The position numbers and the translations under genes were made by a program. From the NCBI GenBank assembly GCA_942493125.1, contig OW818667.1, positions 1,612,001 to 1,676,000 of the forward strand: a stretch of DNA of 64,000 nucleotides, given 5' to 3'. How positions within the stretch are numbered: position 1 is the first letter of the stretch; each line of letters begins with the position of its first letter. The notes beneath the pieces are model-generated. The model saw only the letters and a list, made by a program, of their open reading frames with translations. It searched no databases and was not told the DNA's origin. Positions 1 through 7,082 of this stretch are shown here, piece after piece. The DNA is from Fusibacter_C sp942493125. GTDB taxonomy: Bacteria; Bacillota; Clostridia; Peptostreptococcales; Acidaminobacteraceae.

Positions 1-1482
1 ACAGTGATGTTTCAAGCAGAACTGGATGCGTTCTTCCGTCAATGATTTTCCTAATATCTCAGTGACAATCGCGATATCAGGACCGTGAACTTGTCCAGTG
101 ATCGCAACTCTCACAGGCATAAACAGATTTTTCCCTTTATGACCAGTCTCTTTTTGAATCTCCTTGAGAATCCCTTTAACGGCTTCAGCATCAAGTGTTG
201 AAGTTGCCTTCATCTTGTCGATGAAAAGTGCCAATATCTCAGGTACGTGTGCCATTTCTATGATTTCTCTTGCTTCGTCATCTTCAATTGCGACATCTTT
301 TCTTTTGAAAAACTCTGTATAGTCACCTAGATCTTCAAGCTTGTTGAGTCTTTCTCTCAATACTTCCACGATGCGTTTGAGCCATGTGAAGTCGCGATCA
401 AATGTCTCTTCCGTTGTAAATGCGCTGTTGATCAGGAAAGGCTTACTAAGATGCGTCAGTGCCTCTAAATCGCTATTTTTAATGTAGATATTGTTCATCC
501 AGTTTAGTTTATCCACGTCGAATATGCCGCTAGACTTAGAAACGCGATCAAATGAGAATTTTGCGATCATTTCTTCCATTGACATGATTTCTTGACCATC
601 TTCTGGTGACCAACCGACTAGTGCGATAAAGTTGATCAGCGCTTCTGGCAAGTAACCACGTCTTCTGAAATCCTCGACAGCAACATCACCTTCACGCTTG
701 CTGAGTTTTTTCTTGGATTGGCCCAAAATAACTGGAAGATGAACAAATTGTGGCGGTGTCCAGCCAAATGCTTCATACGTATATAGATGTTTCGGCGTTG
801 AAATTAACCATTCATCGCCTCTTACAACATGCGTGATGCCCATATAGTGGTCATCGACGACAACTGCCATGTGATAGGTTGGGAATCCGTCCGTTTTCAT
901 GAGCACTTGATCGTCAATATCGTTTGTATTCACTGAAACCATCCCTTTGATGGCATCATCGAATTCAATAACTCTGTTTGTAGGAAGTTTAAGGCGCACG
1001 ACGTGATCCATGCCAGCACTTAATTTTTGTTCGATTTCTTCTTTACTGAGTGAACGGCAGTGCCCATCGTATTTTGGCGTTGCGCCTTCTTCTTTTTGTT
1101 TGTCTCTTACGGTTTCAAGGCGTTCTCTTGAACAAAAGCAATAGTAAGCATGATCTTTCTCAATCAATTCCAAAGCATGCTTTTTATAAATATCCAATCT
1201 ATTGGATTGGATATAAGGACCAAACTCGCCTTTTTCCACAATTTGATGGGATTGTTCATCGATAAATGGGCCTTCATCGTGCACGACGCCTGCCCAAGTC
1301 ATGGCATTAATCATGCCTTCAATAGCACCTTCGACAAAACGCGTCTGGTCAGTATCTTCAATTCGTATCAAATAGGTACCACCCATTTGTTTTGCATATA
1401 GATAATTATATAAAGCCGTTCTCAAACCGCCAATATGCACGTAGCCTGTCGGACTTGGCGCAAATCTCAATCTTGGATTCAT
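1..1482 (-). CDS. gltX: Glutamate--tRNA ligase (3' end cut off by the window)
   Basis: Class I aminoacyl-tRNA synthetase that charges tRNA-Glu in the cytoplasm. The open frame covers 494 codons to base 1 with no stop, so the last few residues lie outside the window. The N-terminus carries the ATP-binding signature PSPTGYVHIGG (residues 9-19, the HIGH-type motif), and KKLSKREG near residue 260 is the KMSKS-type loop. The start ATG at 1482 follows an AGGAGGTTGACAC leader, a good ribosome binding site. It is the last gene of the ispD-ispF-gltX order that is standard in Firmicutes. Whether it also mischarges tRNA-Gln (non-discriminating) cannot be told from this piece. Confidence 0.95.
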   Translation of the reverse strand, partial: MNPRLRFAPSPTGYVHIGGLRTALYNYLYAKQMGGTYLIRIEDTDQTRFVEGAIEGMINAMTWAGVVHDEGPFIDEQSHQIVEKGEFGPYIQSNRLDIYKKHALELIEKDHAYYCFCSRERLETVRDKQKEEGATPKYDGHCRSLSKEEIEQKLSAGMDHVVRLKLPTNRVIEFDDAIKGMVSVNTNDIDDQVLMKTDGFPTYHMAVVVDDHYMGITHVVRGDEWLISTPKHLYTYEAFGWTPPQFVHLPVILGQSKKKLSKREGDVAVEDFRRRGYLPEALINFIALVGWSPEDGQEIMSMEEMIAKFSFDRVSKSSGIFDVDKLNWMNNIYIKNSDLEALTHLSKPFLINSAFTTEETFDRDFTWLKRIVEVLRERLNKLEDLGDYTEFFKRKDVAIEDDEAREIIEMAHVPEILALFIDKMKATSTLDAEAVKGILKEIQKETGHKGKNLFMPVRVAITGQVHGPDIAIVTEILGKSLTEERIQFCLKHHC

Positions 1483-1512
1483 GTGTCAACCTCCTGTATT
1501 TGCCCTATTATA

Positions 1513-1770
1513 CTAAAAATCAGAACCTCTTTCAATGACGACCTTCATCTTGTCCATGACATAGGCATAGCTATTCTGGTCGTGTGGTTTGGTACAATCA
1601 CTGCAGTCCTTGATGCCATTACTTATTTTGTAATCGCCACCGCATGCATCCTTGAGCATGTAAAGTGGACAATAACAAAATAGACAATTGAATGCCGCTT
1701 CTTCTACCCCACTGTGGCAAGGAAAAAACTCGCAGCTTTTGTGTTGATTGAATTTATAATTTTCACTCAT
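1513..1770 (-). CDS. Cysteine-rich small-domain protein
   Basis: 85-residue protein with a dense Cys/His pattern: KSCEFFPCHSG, FNCLFCYCPLY, DACGG, KDCSDCTKPH. This matches the short 'cysteine-rich small domain' family as I remember it, which probably binds a metal. The function is unknown; in other genomes members can sit near cobalamin or metal genes, and this organism relies on B12 enzymes (nrdJ, methylmalonyl-CoA mutase), but a link is inference only. The frame is open from an ATG at 1785, but that ATG lies inside a GAGGGG ribosome binding site serving the ATG at 1770 (MSENYKF), which I take as the start. The gene lies between ispF and gltX. Confidence 0.75.
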   Translation of the reverse strand: MSENYKFNQHKSCEFFPCHSGVEEAAFNCLFCYCPLYMLKDACGGDYKISNGIKDCSDCTKPHDQNSYAYVMDKMKVVIERGSDF

Positions 1771-1804
1771 TTGTTTACCCCTCATTTATTACTTATTTGG
1801 TTAT

Positions 1805-1888
1805 TGATGAAATTGCTTAATTCCATTTTCAAAATATATATTAGGACTTATTCGGTTATTATGCAATTTCCTTTATTATGCATTTTCC
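1805..1888. repeat. Intergenic repeat, TTATGCAATTTCC family, copy A
   Basis: Degenerate copy of a family also found at 11881-11934, 47958-48093 and 58110-58227. The left arm resembles GAGGAAATTGCATAATTCC; the right arm ends GGTTATTATGCAATTTCC and is followed by a near-duplicate TTATGCATTTTCC. The duplicate supplies the last residues and TAA stop of ispF, so element and gene overlap. Confidence 0.7.
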
Positions 1889-2355
1889 TTTATCAATAAG
1901 ACGACAGCCTGACTTGACATGCCGAGCTCTTGTCCTTCAAAACCAAGGCGTTCAGTGGTCGTCGCCTTTATGTTGATCTGCGAGATATCACACGCGAGGT
2001 GCTCTGCAATATTTGTTCGCATTTGATCGATGAAAGGCGCCATTTTCGGTTTTTGTGCAACTATGGTCGCATCGATATTACCGATGCGATAGCCTGCATC
2101 ATCCATGGTTTTTTTGACCTCATCTAGTAAAATCAAACTTGAAATATCTTTAAAGGCAGCTGATGAGTCCGGAAAATGCTTTCCAATATCGCCCTTGCCT
2201 ATTGCACCTAATATGGCATCCATAATCGCATGCGTCAAAACATCCGCGTCTGAATGGCCAAGTAGCCCTAAATAATGAGGGATTTCAACACCACCTAAAA
2301 TGAGCGCTCTCTCTTCTACTAATTGATGTACATCATAGCCGATACCTATTCTCAT
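1876..2355 (-). CDS. ispF: 2-C-methyl-D-erythritol 2,4-cyclodiphosphate synthase
   Basis: Fifth enzyme of the MEP isoprenoid pathway; it cyclises CDP-methylerythritol 2-phosphate and releases CMP. The 159-residue length is normal for the family. GYDVHQL near residue 7 holds the metal-binding Asp and His, HSDADVLTHAIMDA is the conserved second block, and ATTTERLGFEG lies near the C-terminus. ATG at 2355 follows CAGGAGACACT. It sits directly downstream of ispD, the usual pairing, and probably shares its transcript. Unusually, its C-terminal KENA and stop codon lie within a copy of the GGAAATTGCATAA repeat. Confidence 0.96.
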   Translation of the reverse strand: MRIGIGYDVHQLVEERALILGGVEIPHYLGLLGHSDADVLTHAIMDAILGAIGKGDIGKHFPDSSAAFKDISSLILLDEVKKTMDDAGYRIGNIDATIVAQKPKMAPFIDQMRTNIAEHLACDISQINIKATTTERLGFEGQELGMSSQAVVLLIKENA

Positions 2356-2421
2356 AGTGTCTCCTGTTTGTTAAATAGATTATTCTTCAGATATATTCTA
2401 TTATATTACTATAACGAATTA

Positions 2422-3150
2422 CTATAATGAATTGCCATATTTGGCTTTAATAATTGCCTCAGCGACAATCAAGTCAAACGGTTTGGTGATTTTAATATTT
2501 TCAGCGTCACTTTGTACGATTTTGGTACGTTTACCCATAATCTCAAGCAGTGCCGCGTCATCAGTTGCCATCAACAGTCTTTCGATAGCCATTTCATGAG
2601 CTGCCTTAAGCGGGCTATAATCAAATATCTGTGGTGTTTGAACAGCCCAAGTACTTGCCCTGTCAAGCGTTTCTATGATTACCTGATCATTGTCAACGCG
2701 CTTTAAGGTATCCGTTACTTGGCACCCTGCTATGACACCACTTATGCCATCATCTATAATAGCATCCAAAAATGCGTTTATTTGGCTATGCGGTACAAAC
2801 GGTCTTACGCCATCGTGAATCAGCACATAGTCAGTATGACCATCCAGTTCAAGAAGTCCTTGATAAACGGAAGCTTGTCTCGTCTCCCCACCAACAATGA
2901 CTTTGAATGGCTTTGTTATGCGCACGTCTTCAAGCCAACGAGTCACTTTTCCTAGGACTTCCTCCAAATCTTCAGTTGGCACAATGATGACCGCTTCATC
3001 AATACTGTCGTGCCCCAAGAGATTTTCAAGTGTCCAGTTCAATATTTCCTTGCCGTTCAACGTCAGATATTGCTTCTTTAAGCCCATACCCATGCGCGTT
3101 CCAGAGCCAGCCGCAGGAATCAATGCGCTGATTTTTTTGTTCCGATACAT
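2422..3150 (-). CDS. ispD: 2-C-methyl-D-erythritol 4-phosphate cytidylyltransferase
   Basis: Transfers CMP from CTP to methylerythritol phosphate, the third step of the MEP pathway. The nucleotidyltransferase signature ALIPAAGSGTRMG is at the N-terminus, followed by VLIHDGVRPFV near the middle and AVQTPQIF. The frame extends to a GTG at 3159, but ATG 3150 has GGAG eight bases upstream and gives the canonical start MYRNKK (242 residues). It is preceded by the yacL terminator and an extended -10 promoter, so ispD may begin a transcription unit ispD-ispF-gltX. Confidence 0.95.
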   Translation of the reverse strand: MYRNKKISALIPAAGSGTRMGMGLKKQYLTLNGKEILNWTLENLLGHDSIDEAVIIVPTEDLEEVLGKVTRWLEDVRITKPFKVIVGGETRQASVYQGLLELDGHTDYVLIHDGVRPFVPHSQINAFLDAIIDDGISGVIAGCQVTDTLKRVDNDQVIIETLDRASTWAVQTPQIFDYSPLKAAHEMAIERLLMATDDAALLEIMGKRTKIVQSDAENIKITKPFDLIVAEAIIKAKYGNSL

Positions 3151-3190
3151 ACCATACACTCCAGTTTTCTAGAATCAAACCATTCTATTC

Positions 3191-3199
3191 ATTATATCA
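3191..3199 (-). promoter_or_regulatory. Extended -10 promoter candidate for ispD
   Basis: On the minus strand the yacL terminator's T-run continues straight into TGATATAAT, a TGn-extended -10 with no good -35. It lies about 40 bases upstream of the ispD start. The same arrangement recurs upstream of pth. Confidence 0.45.
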
Positions 3200-3243
3200 A
3201 AAAAATCGCCATGTTGTAGATGAATTATCCACCCATGGCGATC
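3198..3243 (-). terminator. Rho-independent terminator after yacL
   Basis: Stem ATCGCCATG / CATGGCGAT (3234-3242 with 3205-3213 on the plus strand) with a loop of about 20 bases, followed on the minus strand by seven T residues. Confidence 0.75.
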
Positions 3244-3287
3244 ATGTCTTTATGCTTTCAAATGACGATAAGTCATAATGTGCTTGA

Positions 3288-4385
3288 TTAACTCTTCGAT
3301 TTTGCAAAGATCATACGACCTGCTGCAGTTTGGAGCACACTTGTGACAATGACTTGAATGTTTTCATTGATAAACTTTCTACCATCTTCAACGACGATCA
3401 TCGTGCCATCATCGAGGTAAGATACCCCTTGATTGGATTCCTTGCCTTCTTTAATAATTTGAACAAGCATCTCTTCACCGGGAAGAACCACCGGTTTAAC
3501 TGCGTTTGCCAATTCGTTGATGTTAAGAATCACGATGTCCTGTAGAGTGGCTACTTTATTGAGGTTGTAATCGTTTGTGACAATGCAGCCATTCATTTTT
3601 TGAGCCAAGCGAATCAGTTTGACATCAACCTCAGCGATATCTTCGAAGTCAATGTTGACGATCTTAACGACGATCGGTAAGTCGCGCTGAATGATTTTGA
3701 GAATATCAAGACCTCTTCTGCCCCTATTTCTCTTCAAAGCATCGGATGAATCCGCTATGTGTCTCAATTCGCTGAGTACAAACTCAGGAATGATGACTTC
3801 ACCTTCAATAAAACCCGTTTTGCAAATATCGGCAATACGACCATCAATGATGACTGAGGTATCCAAAATTTTTGGTTTTGAATGCGGGTTTAAGTTTGCT
3901 GCCTTTACCGCTTTAGTCGAGGTCAAACGCTTAGCCCAGTCAGCTAGCCTTGGTTGATCTTTGATATTCTTTTGAGCCAAACTGATGCCCAAATAACCAA
4001 AAAAAATAAATGTAAGTATCTTCAGTGCACTTGCTACCATAGGAATCGGGATAATATCGTATAATCCACTAATTAAAAAAGCAATAATAAGTCCAAAAAT
4101 CAAGCCTATAAGTCCGAATAAAAAATCTTGTTGCGGTATTTTTTCAAGTTCTGCCTGCATGTAAGATGCAAGCTTTTTTCCTGCGCTAACCACTAATTTC
4201 GAAGCAAAAAAAGTGACGAGAGCAAACAATATACCCACAATGGTTGGCGATGCTATCTGATAGACCATTCGGTTTAAATTGAAGATGTTGTAGTCATAAA
4301 GAAAATCAACTAAATGTAAACCCAATGCAACACCAGCACTTAATCCAATAAATGTGATGATATATTTTATTATTTTTTCTATCAT
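3288..4385 (-). CDS. yacL: PIN/TRAM-domain membrane protein (YacL family)
   Basis: 365-residue membrane-anchored PIN protein. About four hydrophobic segments occupy residues 1-140. The PIN domain follows, beginning KILDTSVIIDGRI, with further acidic residues consistent with a nuclease centre (IVTNDYNLNK). A TRAM-like RNA-binding tail follows (PGEEMLVQIIKEGKE to the end). The frame is open to 4430, but ATG 4385 with GGGAGG just upstream is the better start (MIEKIIKY). The place between carD and ispD matches the Bacillus and Clostridium order. The substrate is not established; an RNA-related role is inferred from the domains. Confidence 0.85.
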   Translation of the reverse strand: MIEKIIKYIITFIGLSAGVALGLHLVDFLYDYNIFNLNRMVYQIASPTIVGILFALVTFFASKLVVSAGKKLASYMQAELEKIPQQDFLFGLIGLIFGLIIAFLISGLYDIIPIPMVASALKILTFIFFGYLGISLAQKNIKDQPRLADWAKRLTSTKAVKAANLNPHSKPKILDTSVIIDGRIADICKTGFIEGEVIIPEFVLSELRHIADSSDALKRNRGRRGLDILKIIQRDLPIVVKIVNIDFEDIAEVDVKLIRLAQKMNGCIVTNDYNLNKVATLQDIVILNINELANAVKPVVLPGEEMLVQIIKEGKESNQGVSYLDDGTMIVVEDGRKFINENIQVIVTSVLQTAAGRMIFAKSKS

Positions 4386-4403
4386 TTTTAACCTCCCTTC
4401 ACA

Positions 4404-4429
4404 TAAAATTGAGCATCCGAAGATGCCCA
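4404..4429 (-). terminator. Weak terminator between carD and yacL
   Basis: Seven-pair stem GGGCATC / GATGCTC with a TTCG tetraloop, followed on the minus strand by AATTTTA. The T-run is poor, so partial read-through from carD to yacL is likely. Confidence 0.45.
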
Positions 4430-4483
4430 TCTTTGATACTATTTGATTGTAACATAGCTAGAGAATTTTTTAAACCCTTTGCT

Positions 4484-4966
4484 TTAGTTGCTACCTATCG
4501 TAGCATTCACTAAGGTGATCACTTCTTCTTCTTTTAAATCTTTGGAAAGCGTCAATTCACTAATCAAAATCTGTTTGGAATTGTTGAGCATCTTTCGTTC
4601 TCCAGTAGATAGCCCTTTTTCACGGTCCAAAATCTCTAAATTTCTAACCACTGTAGCTACTTCAAAAATGTCACCCGTTTTGACTTTTTCTAAATTTGCA
4701 CGATATCTTCTGTTCCAATTGTCTGGCATAATCTCTTTATGTTGTGCGAGCAAAACCATGACATCGTTAAAAATTCCTTTGTCCACGACACGTCTAACAC
4801 CAAGTCCCTCAGCGTTGTCTGTCGGAATCATCACTTTCATGTTCTTAATCGGCAATTTTAATATGTAGAATTCTTTATCTTTCCCCATCAATTCTTTGAA
4901 CTCGATGGCTTCTATGACTCCGGCACCATGCATAGGGTAAACCACTTTATCTCCAACTTTAAACAT
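4484..4966 (-). CDS. carD: CarD family transcriptional regulator
   Basis: 160-residue member of the CarD/CdnL family. These proteins bind the RNA polymerase beta subunit through an N-terminal RNAP-interaction (Tudor-like) domain and stabilise open promoter complexes. That domain is seen as FKVGDKVVYPMHGAGVIEAIE, followed by a helical C-terminal part containing NWNRRYRANLEKVKTGD. ATG 4966 follows TGGAGG. A good promoter lies at 4998-5026. Mfd in this same window shares the N-terminal RNAP-interaction fold. The gene lies between the plus-strand gene at 5180 and yacL. Confidence 0.92.
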   Translation of the reverse strand: MFKVGDKVVYPMHGAGVIEAIEFKELMGKDKEFYILKLPIKNMKVMIPTDNAEGLGVRRVVDKGIFNDVMVLLAQHKEIMPDNWNRRYRANLEKVKTGDIFEVATVVRNLEILDREKGLSTGERKMLNNSKQILISELTLSKDLKEEEVITLVNATIGSN

Positions 4967-4997
4967 TCTTGACCTCCATGCGGCATCGTTTTCTTTA

Positions 4998-5026
4998 ATT
5001 ATACCTTAGATATCCTCGATATTCAA
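4998..5026 (-). promoter_or_regulatory. Promoter of carD
   Basis: Minus strand -35 TTGAAT (5021-5026), 17-base spacer, -10 TATAAT (4998-5003), about 30 bases upstream of the carD start. Confidence 0.7.
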
Positions 5027-5179
5027 CAAACTTTAATTTTACTATTTGATTCTTGTATTGTCAACATGATTTTTAAGGCTTCAAACTTTTGTTTAAGGCT
5101 TTCAGTTTAAAGGCTTTTGTGGTAGAATGAGGATATAAAATTTAGCAAAAGAGTAGCATAACTTATTTGAGGAGGCCAT

Positions 5180-5575
5180 ATGAAAGACGTCATTTACGAT
5201 GAGTTTCAAAATAAGGTTGACGAAGTCTTAATCAGGCATGCAAACCTATTAGATATATTAAGTAAAATGGGGGATGCTGCCGCTAAATCCAACCGTGCCG
5301 TTATCAAATCAATCACGAATTGCGGTTGTGTTCAACTTAACGTCACGAAAGTCGAGATCCCTGAAAACTTATCCTATGAAGCTCTAAAAGATTTTAAATC
5401 TGAACACCTTCAAGGCGAGCCTTGTGCCGTTTGTAGAGAAAAAATCGAAGAAGAACTTGGCAGACTCGAATTTTATATTGCAGCAGTCTGCAATTCACTC
5501 GATATCAGTTTATATGATGTACTTCTTAAAGAGTACAAGAAGATCAGCACTTTAGGCCGTTACAGCTTATATTAA
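5180..5575 (+). CDS. Conserved hypothetical protein with CxC and CxxC motifs
   Basis: 131-residue soluble protein of unknown function, transcribed against its neighbours. Four cysteines form CGC (48-50) and CAVC (82-85), suggesting a bound metal such as zinc. The N-terminus (YDEFQNKVDEVLIRH) and C-terminus (LYDVLLKEYKKISTLGRYSLY) look helical. I recall similar clostridial proteins beside radA, disA and carD, sometimes labelled DUF1573, but I am not certain of that name. ATG 5180 follows GAGGAGGCCAT, a strong ribosome binding site. It ends before a strong hairpin shared with convergent radA. No function should be assigned. Confidence 0.8.
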   Translation: MKDVIYDEFQNKVDEVLIRHANLLDILSKMGDAAAKSNRAVIKSITNCGCVQLNVTKVEIPENLSYEALKDFKSEHLQGEPCAVCREKIEEELGRLEFYIAAVCNSLDISLYDVLLKEYKKISTLGRYSLY

Positions 5576-5616
5576 ATACAGGCTCTTGTTATTCAGAATT
5601 TCATAAACACAAATTG

Positions 5617-5654
5617 AAACGCGGAAATCGACCATCGATTTTCCGCGTTTTTTA
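5617..5654 (+). terminator. Terminator after the plus-strand gene, convergent with radA
   Basis: Near-perfect stem AAACGCGGAAATCG / CGATTTTCCGCGTTT with a five-base loop ACCAT, then six T on the plus strand. The A-rich left flank may let it stop radA transcripts as well. Confidence 0.8.
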
Positions 5655-5723
5655 GTTTGGTCCATTAACTTGTATGATTCTATTCTGAGTGCCTGATTCT
5701 ATTTCCTATGAATACTATTGGCG

Positions 5724-7082
5724 CTATAAGAAATACTTTAACATCTCTTCAATATGCTTTAGTCCTACAACGATAAAATCATCTGGTCGGATAAGCCCCT
5801 CTAAATTGGCATGCGGGATAATGGCTTTTTTAAAGCCCATCTTAGCCGCTTCGTTGATGCGCTGTTGCACTTGATTGACTGCGCGTATCTCACCGGTTAA
5901 GCCCACTTCGCCAAAGATGATCATGTCATTTGGCACGATGATATCCCTGTGGCTGGACGCTACTGCCATAACCACTGCAAGATCTGCAGAGGGTTCATCG
6001 ATCGAAACGCCACCGACGACATTTAGATAGATATCTTGTTCATAGAGGGACATGCCTACTTTTTTCTCCAAAACAGCCGTTAACAATACGAGCTTGTTGT
6101 AGTCGATGCCAATCGCCATACGCCTTGGCAAGTTGTAATTCGAATGCGATACGAGGCACTGCATTTCAACCAGTACCGTCCTTGTCCCTTCAAGTGCAGG
6201 AACGACTATGGAACCAGGTACATTCTTTTGTGTACTCGACAGGAATATCCTAGACGGATTGTCCACTTCTATAAGGCCACGATTGGTCATCTCAAAGACG
6301 CCAATTTCGTTGGTGGAACCAAATCTATTTTTGACGGCACGAAGAATTCTGAAGAGGTTATGACCTTCTCCTTCAAAATATAACACCGTATCAACCATGT
6401 GCTCAAGGACCTTGGGACCCGCAATAGCGCCTTGTTTGGTCACATGTCCGACCAAAAATGTGCATACGCCGTATTTTTTTGCGATGTTCATAAACTGATT
6501 TGTCGCCTCTCTAACTTGACTGACACTGCCTGGTGCTGATGAGACTTCCGCGTTATAGACCGTCTGAATAGAGTCGACAATCAAGACATCCGGTTGTAGC
6601 TGTTCCACGTGAAATTTGATGCGTTCGAGGTTGTTCTCAGCGACGATATAAAGCGATTCCTCATCTACAGAAAGCCTTTGTGCTCTAAGCTTCGTTTGTT
6701 TCACGGATTCTTCACCCGATACATAGAGCACGATTTTTCCTTGTGCTGAGATGTTACTGGCTACTTGAAGCAACAAAGTTGATTTTCCAATGCCCGGATC
6801 ACCACCGACCAAGATAAGTGACCCCTTGACGATGCCTCCGCCTAAGACGATATCAAGCTCTTTAATTTTAGTTGAATAGCGCTCTTCACTATCAAATATG
6901 ATGTCTTTGATGCGTTGTGGTTTTGAATCACCACCTATATTAAGCGATTGCGGTTTTTCAGCCTTAACGTCAAGCTCCTCGACATAAGTATTCCACGCCC
7001 CGCAATCAGGACACTTCCCTAACCATTTTGGCGATGTTGACCCGCAATCCTGGCAAACAAATTTGCTTTTTGTCTTAGACAT
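5724..7082 (-). CDS. radA: DNA repair protein RadA (Sms)
   Basis: 452-residue RecA-like ATPase that promotes branch migration of recombination intermediates. The N-terminal C4 zinc finger has Cys10, Cys13, Cys24 and Cys27. Walker A GGDPGIGKST lies near 93-102, the RadA-specific KNRFGSTNEIG motif near 250, and a Lon-protease-like C-terminal domain follows (VGGVSIDEPSADLAV). ATG 7082 overlaps the clpC stop at 7075 by eight bases, so the two are translationally coupled. In most Firmicutes disA follows radA; here it does not. Confidence 0.96.
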   Translation of the reverse strand: MSKTKSKFVCQDCGSTSPKWLGKCPDCGAWNTYVEELDVKAEKPQSLNIGGDSKPQRIKDIIFDSEERYSTKIKELDIVLGGGIVKGSLILVGGDPGIGKSTLLLQVASNISAQGKIVLYVSGEESVKQTKLRAQRLSVDEESLYIVAENNLERIKFHVEQLQPDVLIVDSIQTVYNAEVSSAPGSVSQVREATNQFMNIAKKYGVCTFLVGHVTKQGAIAGPKVLEHMVDTVLYFEGEGHNLFRILRAVKNRFGSTNEIGVFEMTNRGLIEVDNPSRIFLSSTQKNVPGSIVVPALEGTRTVLVEMQCLVSHSNYNLPRRMAIGIDYNKLVLLTAVLEKKVGMSLYEQDIYLNVVGGVSIDEPSADLAVVMAVASSHRDIIVPNDMIIFGEVGLTGEIRAVNQVQQRINEAAKMGFKKAIIPHANLEGLIRPDDFIVVGLKHIEEMLKYFL

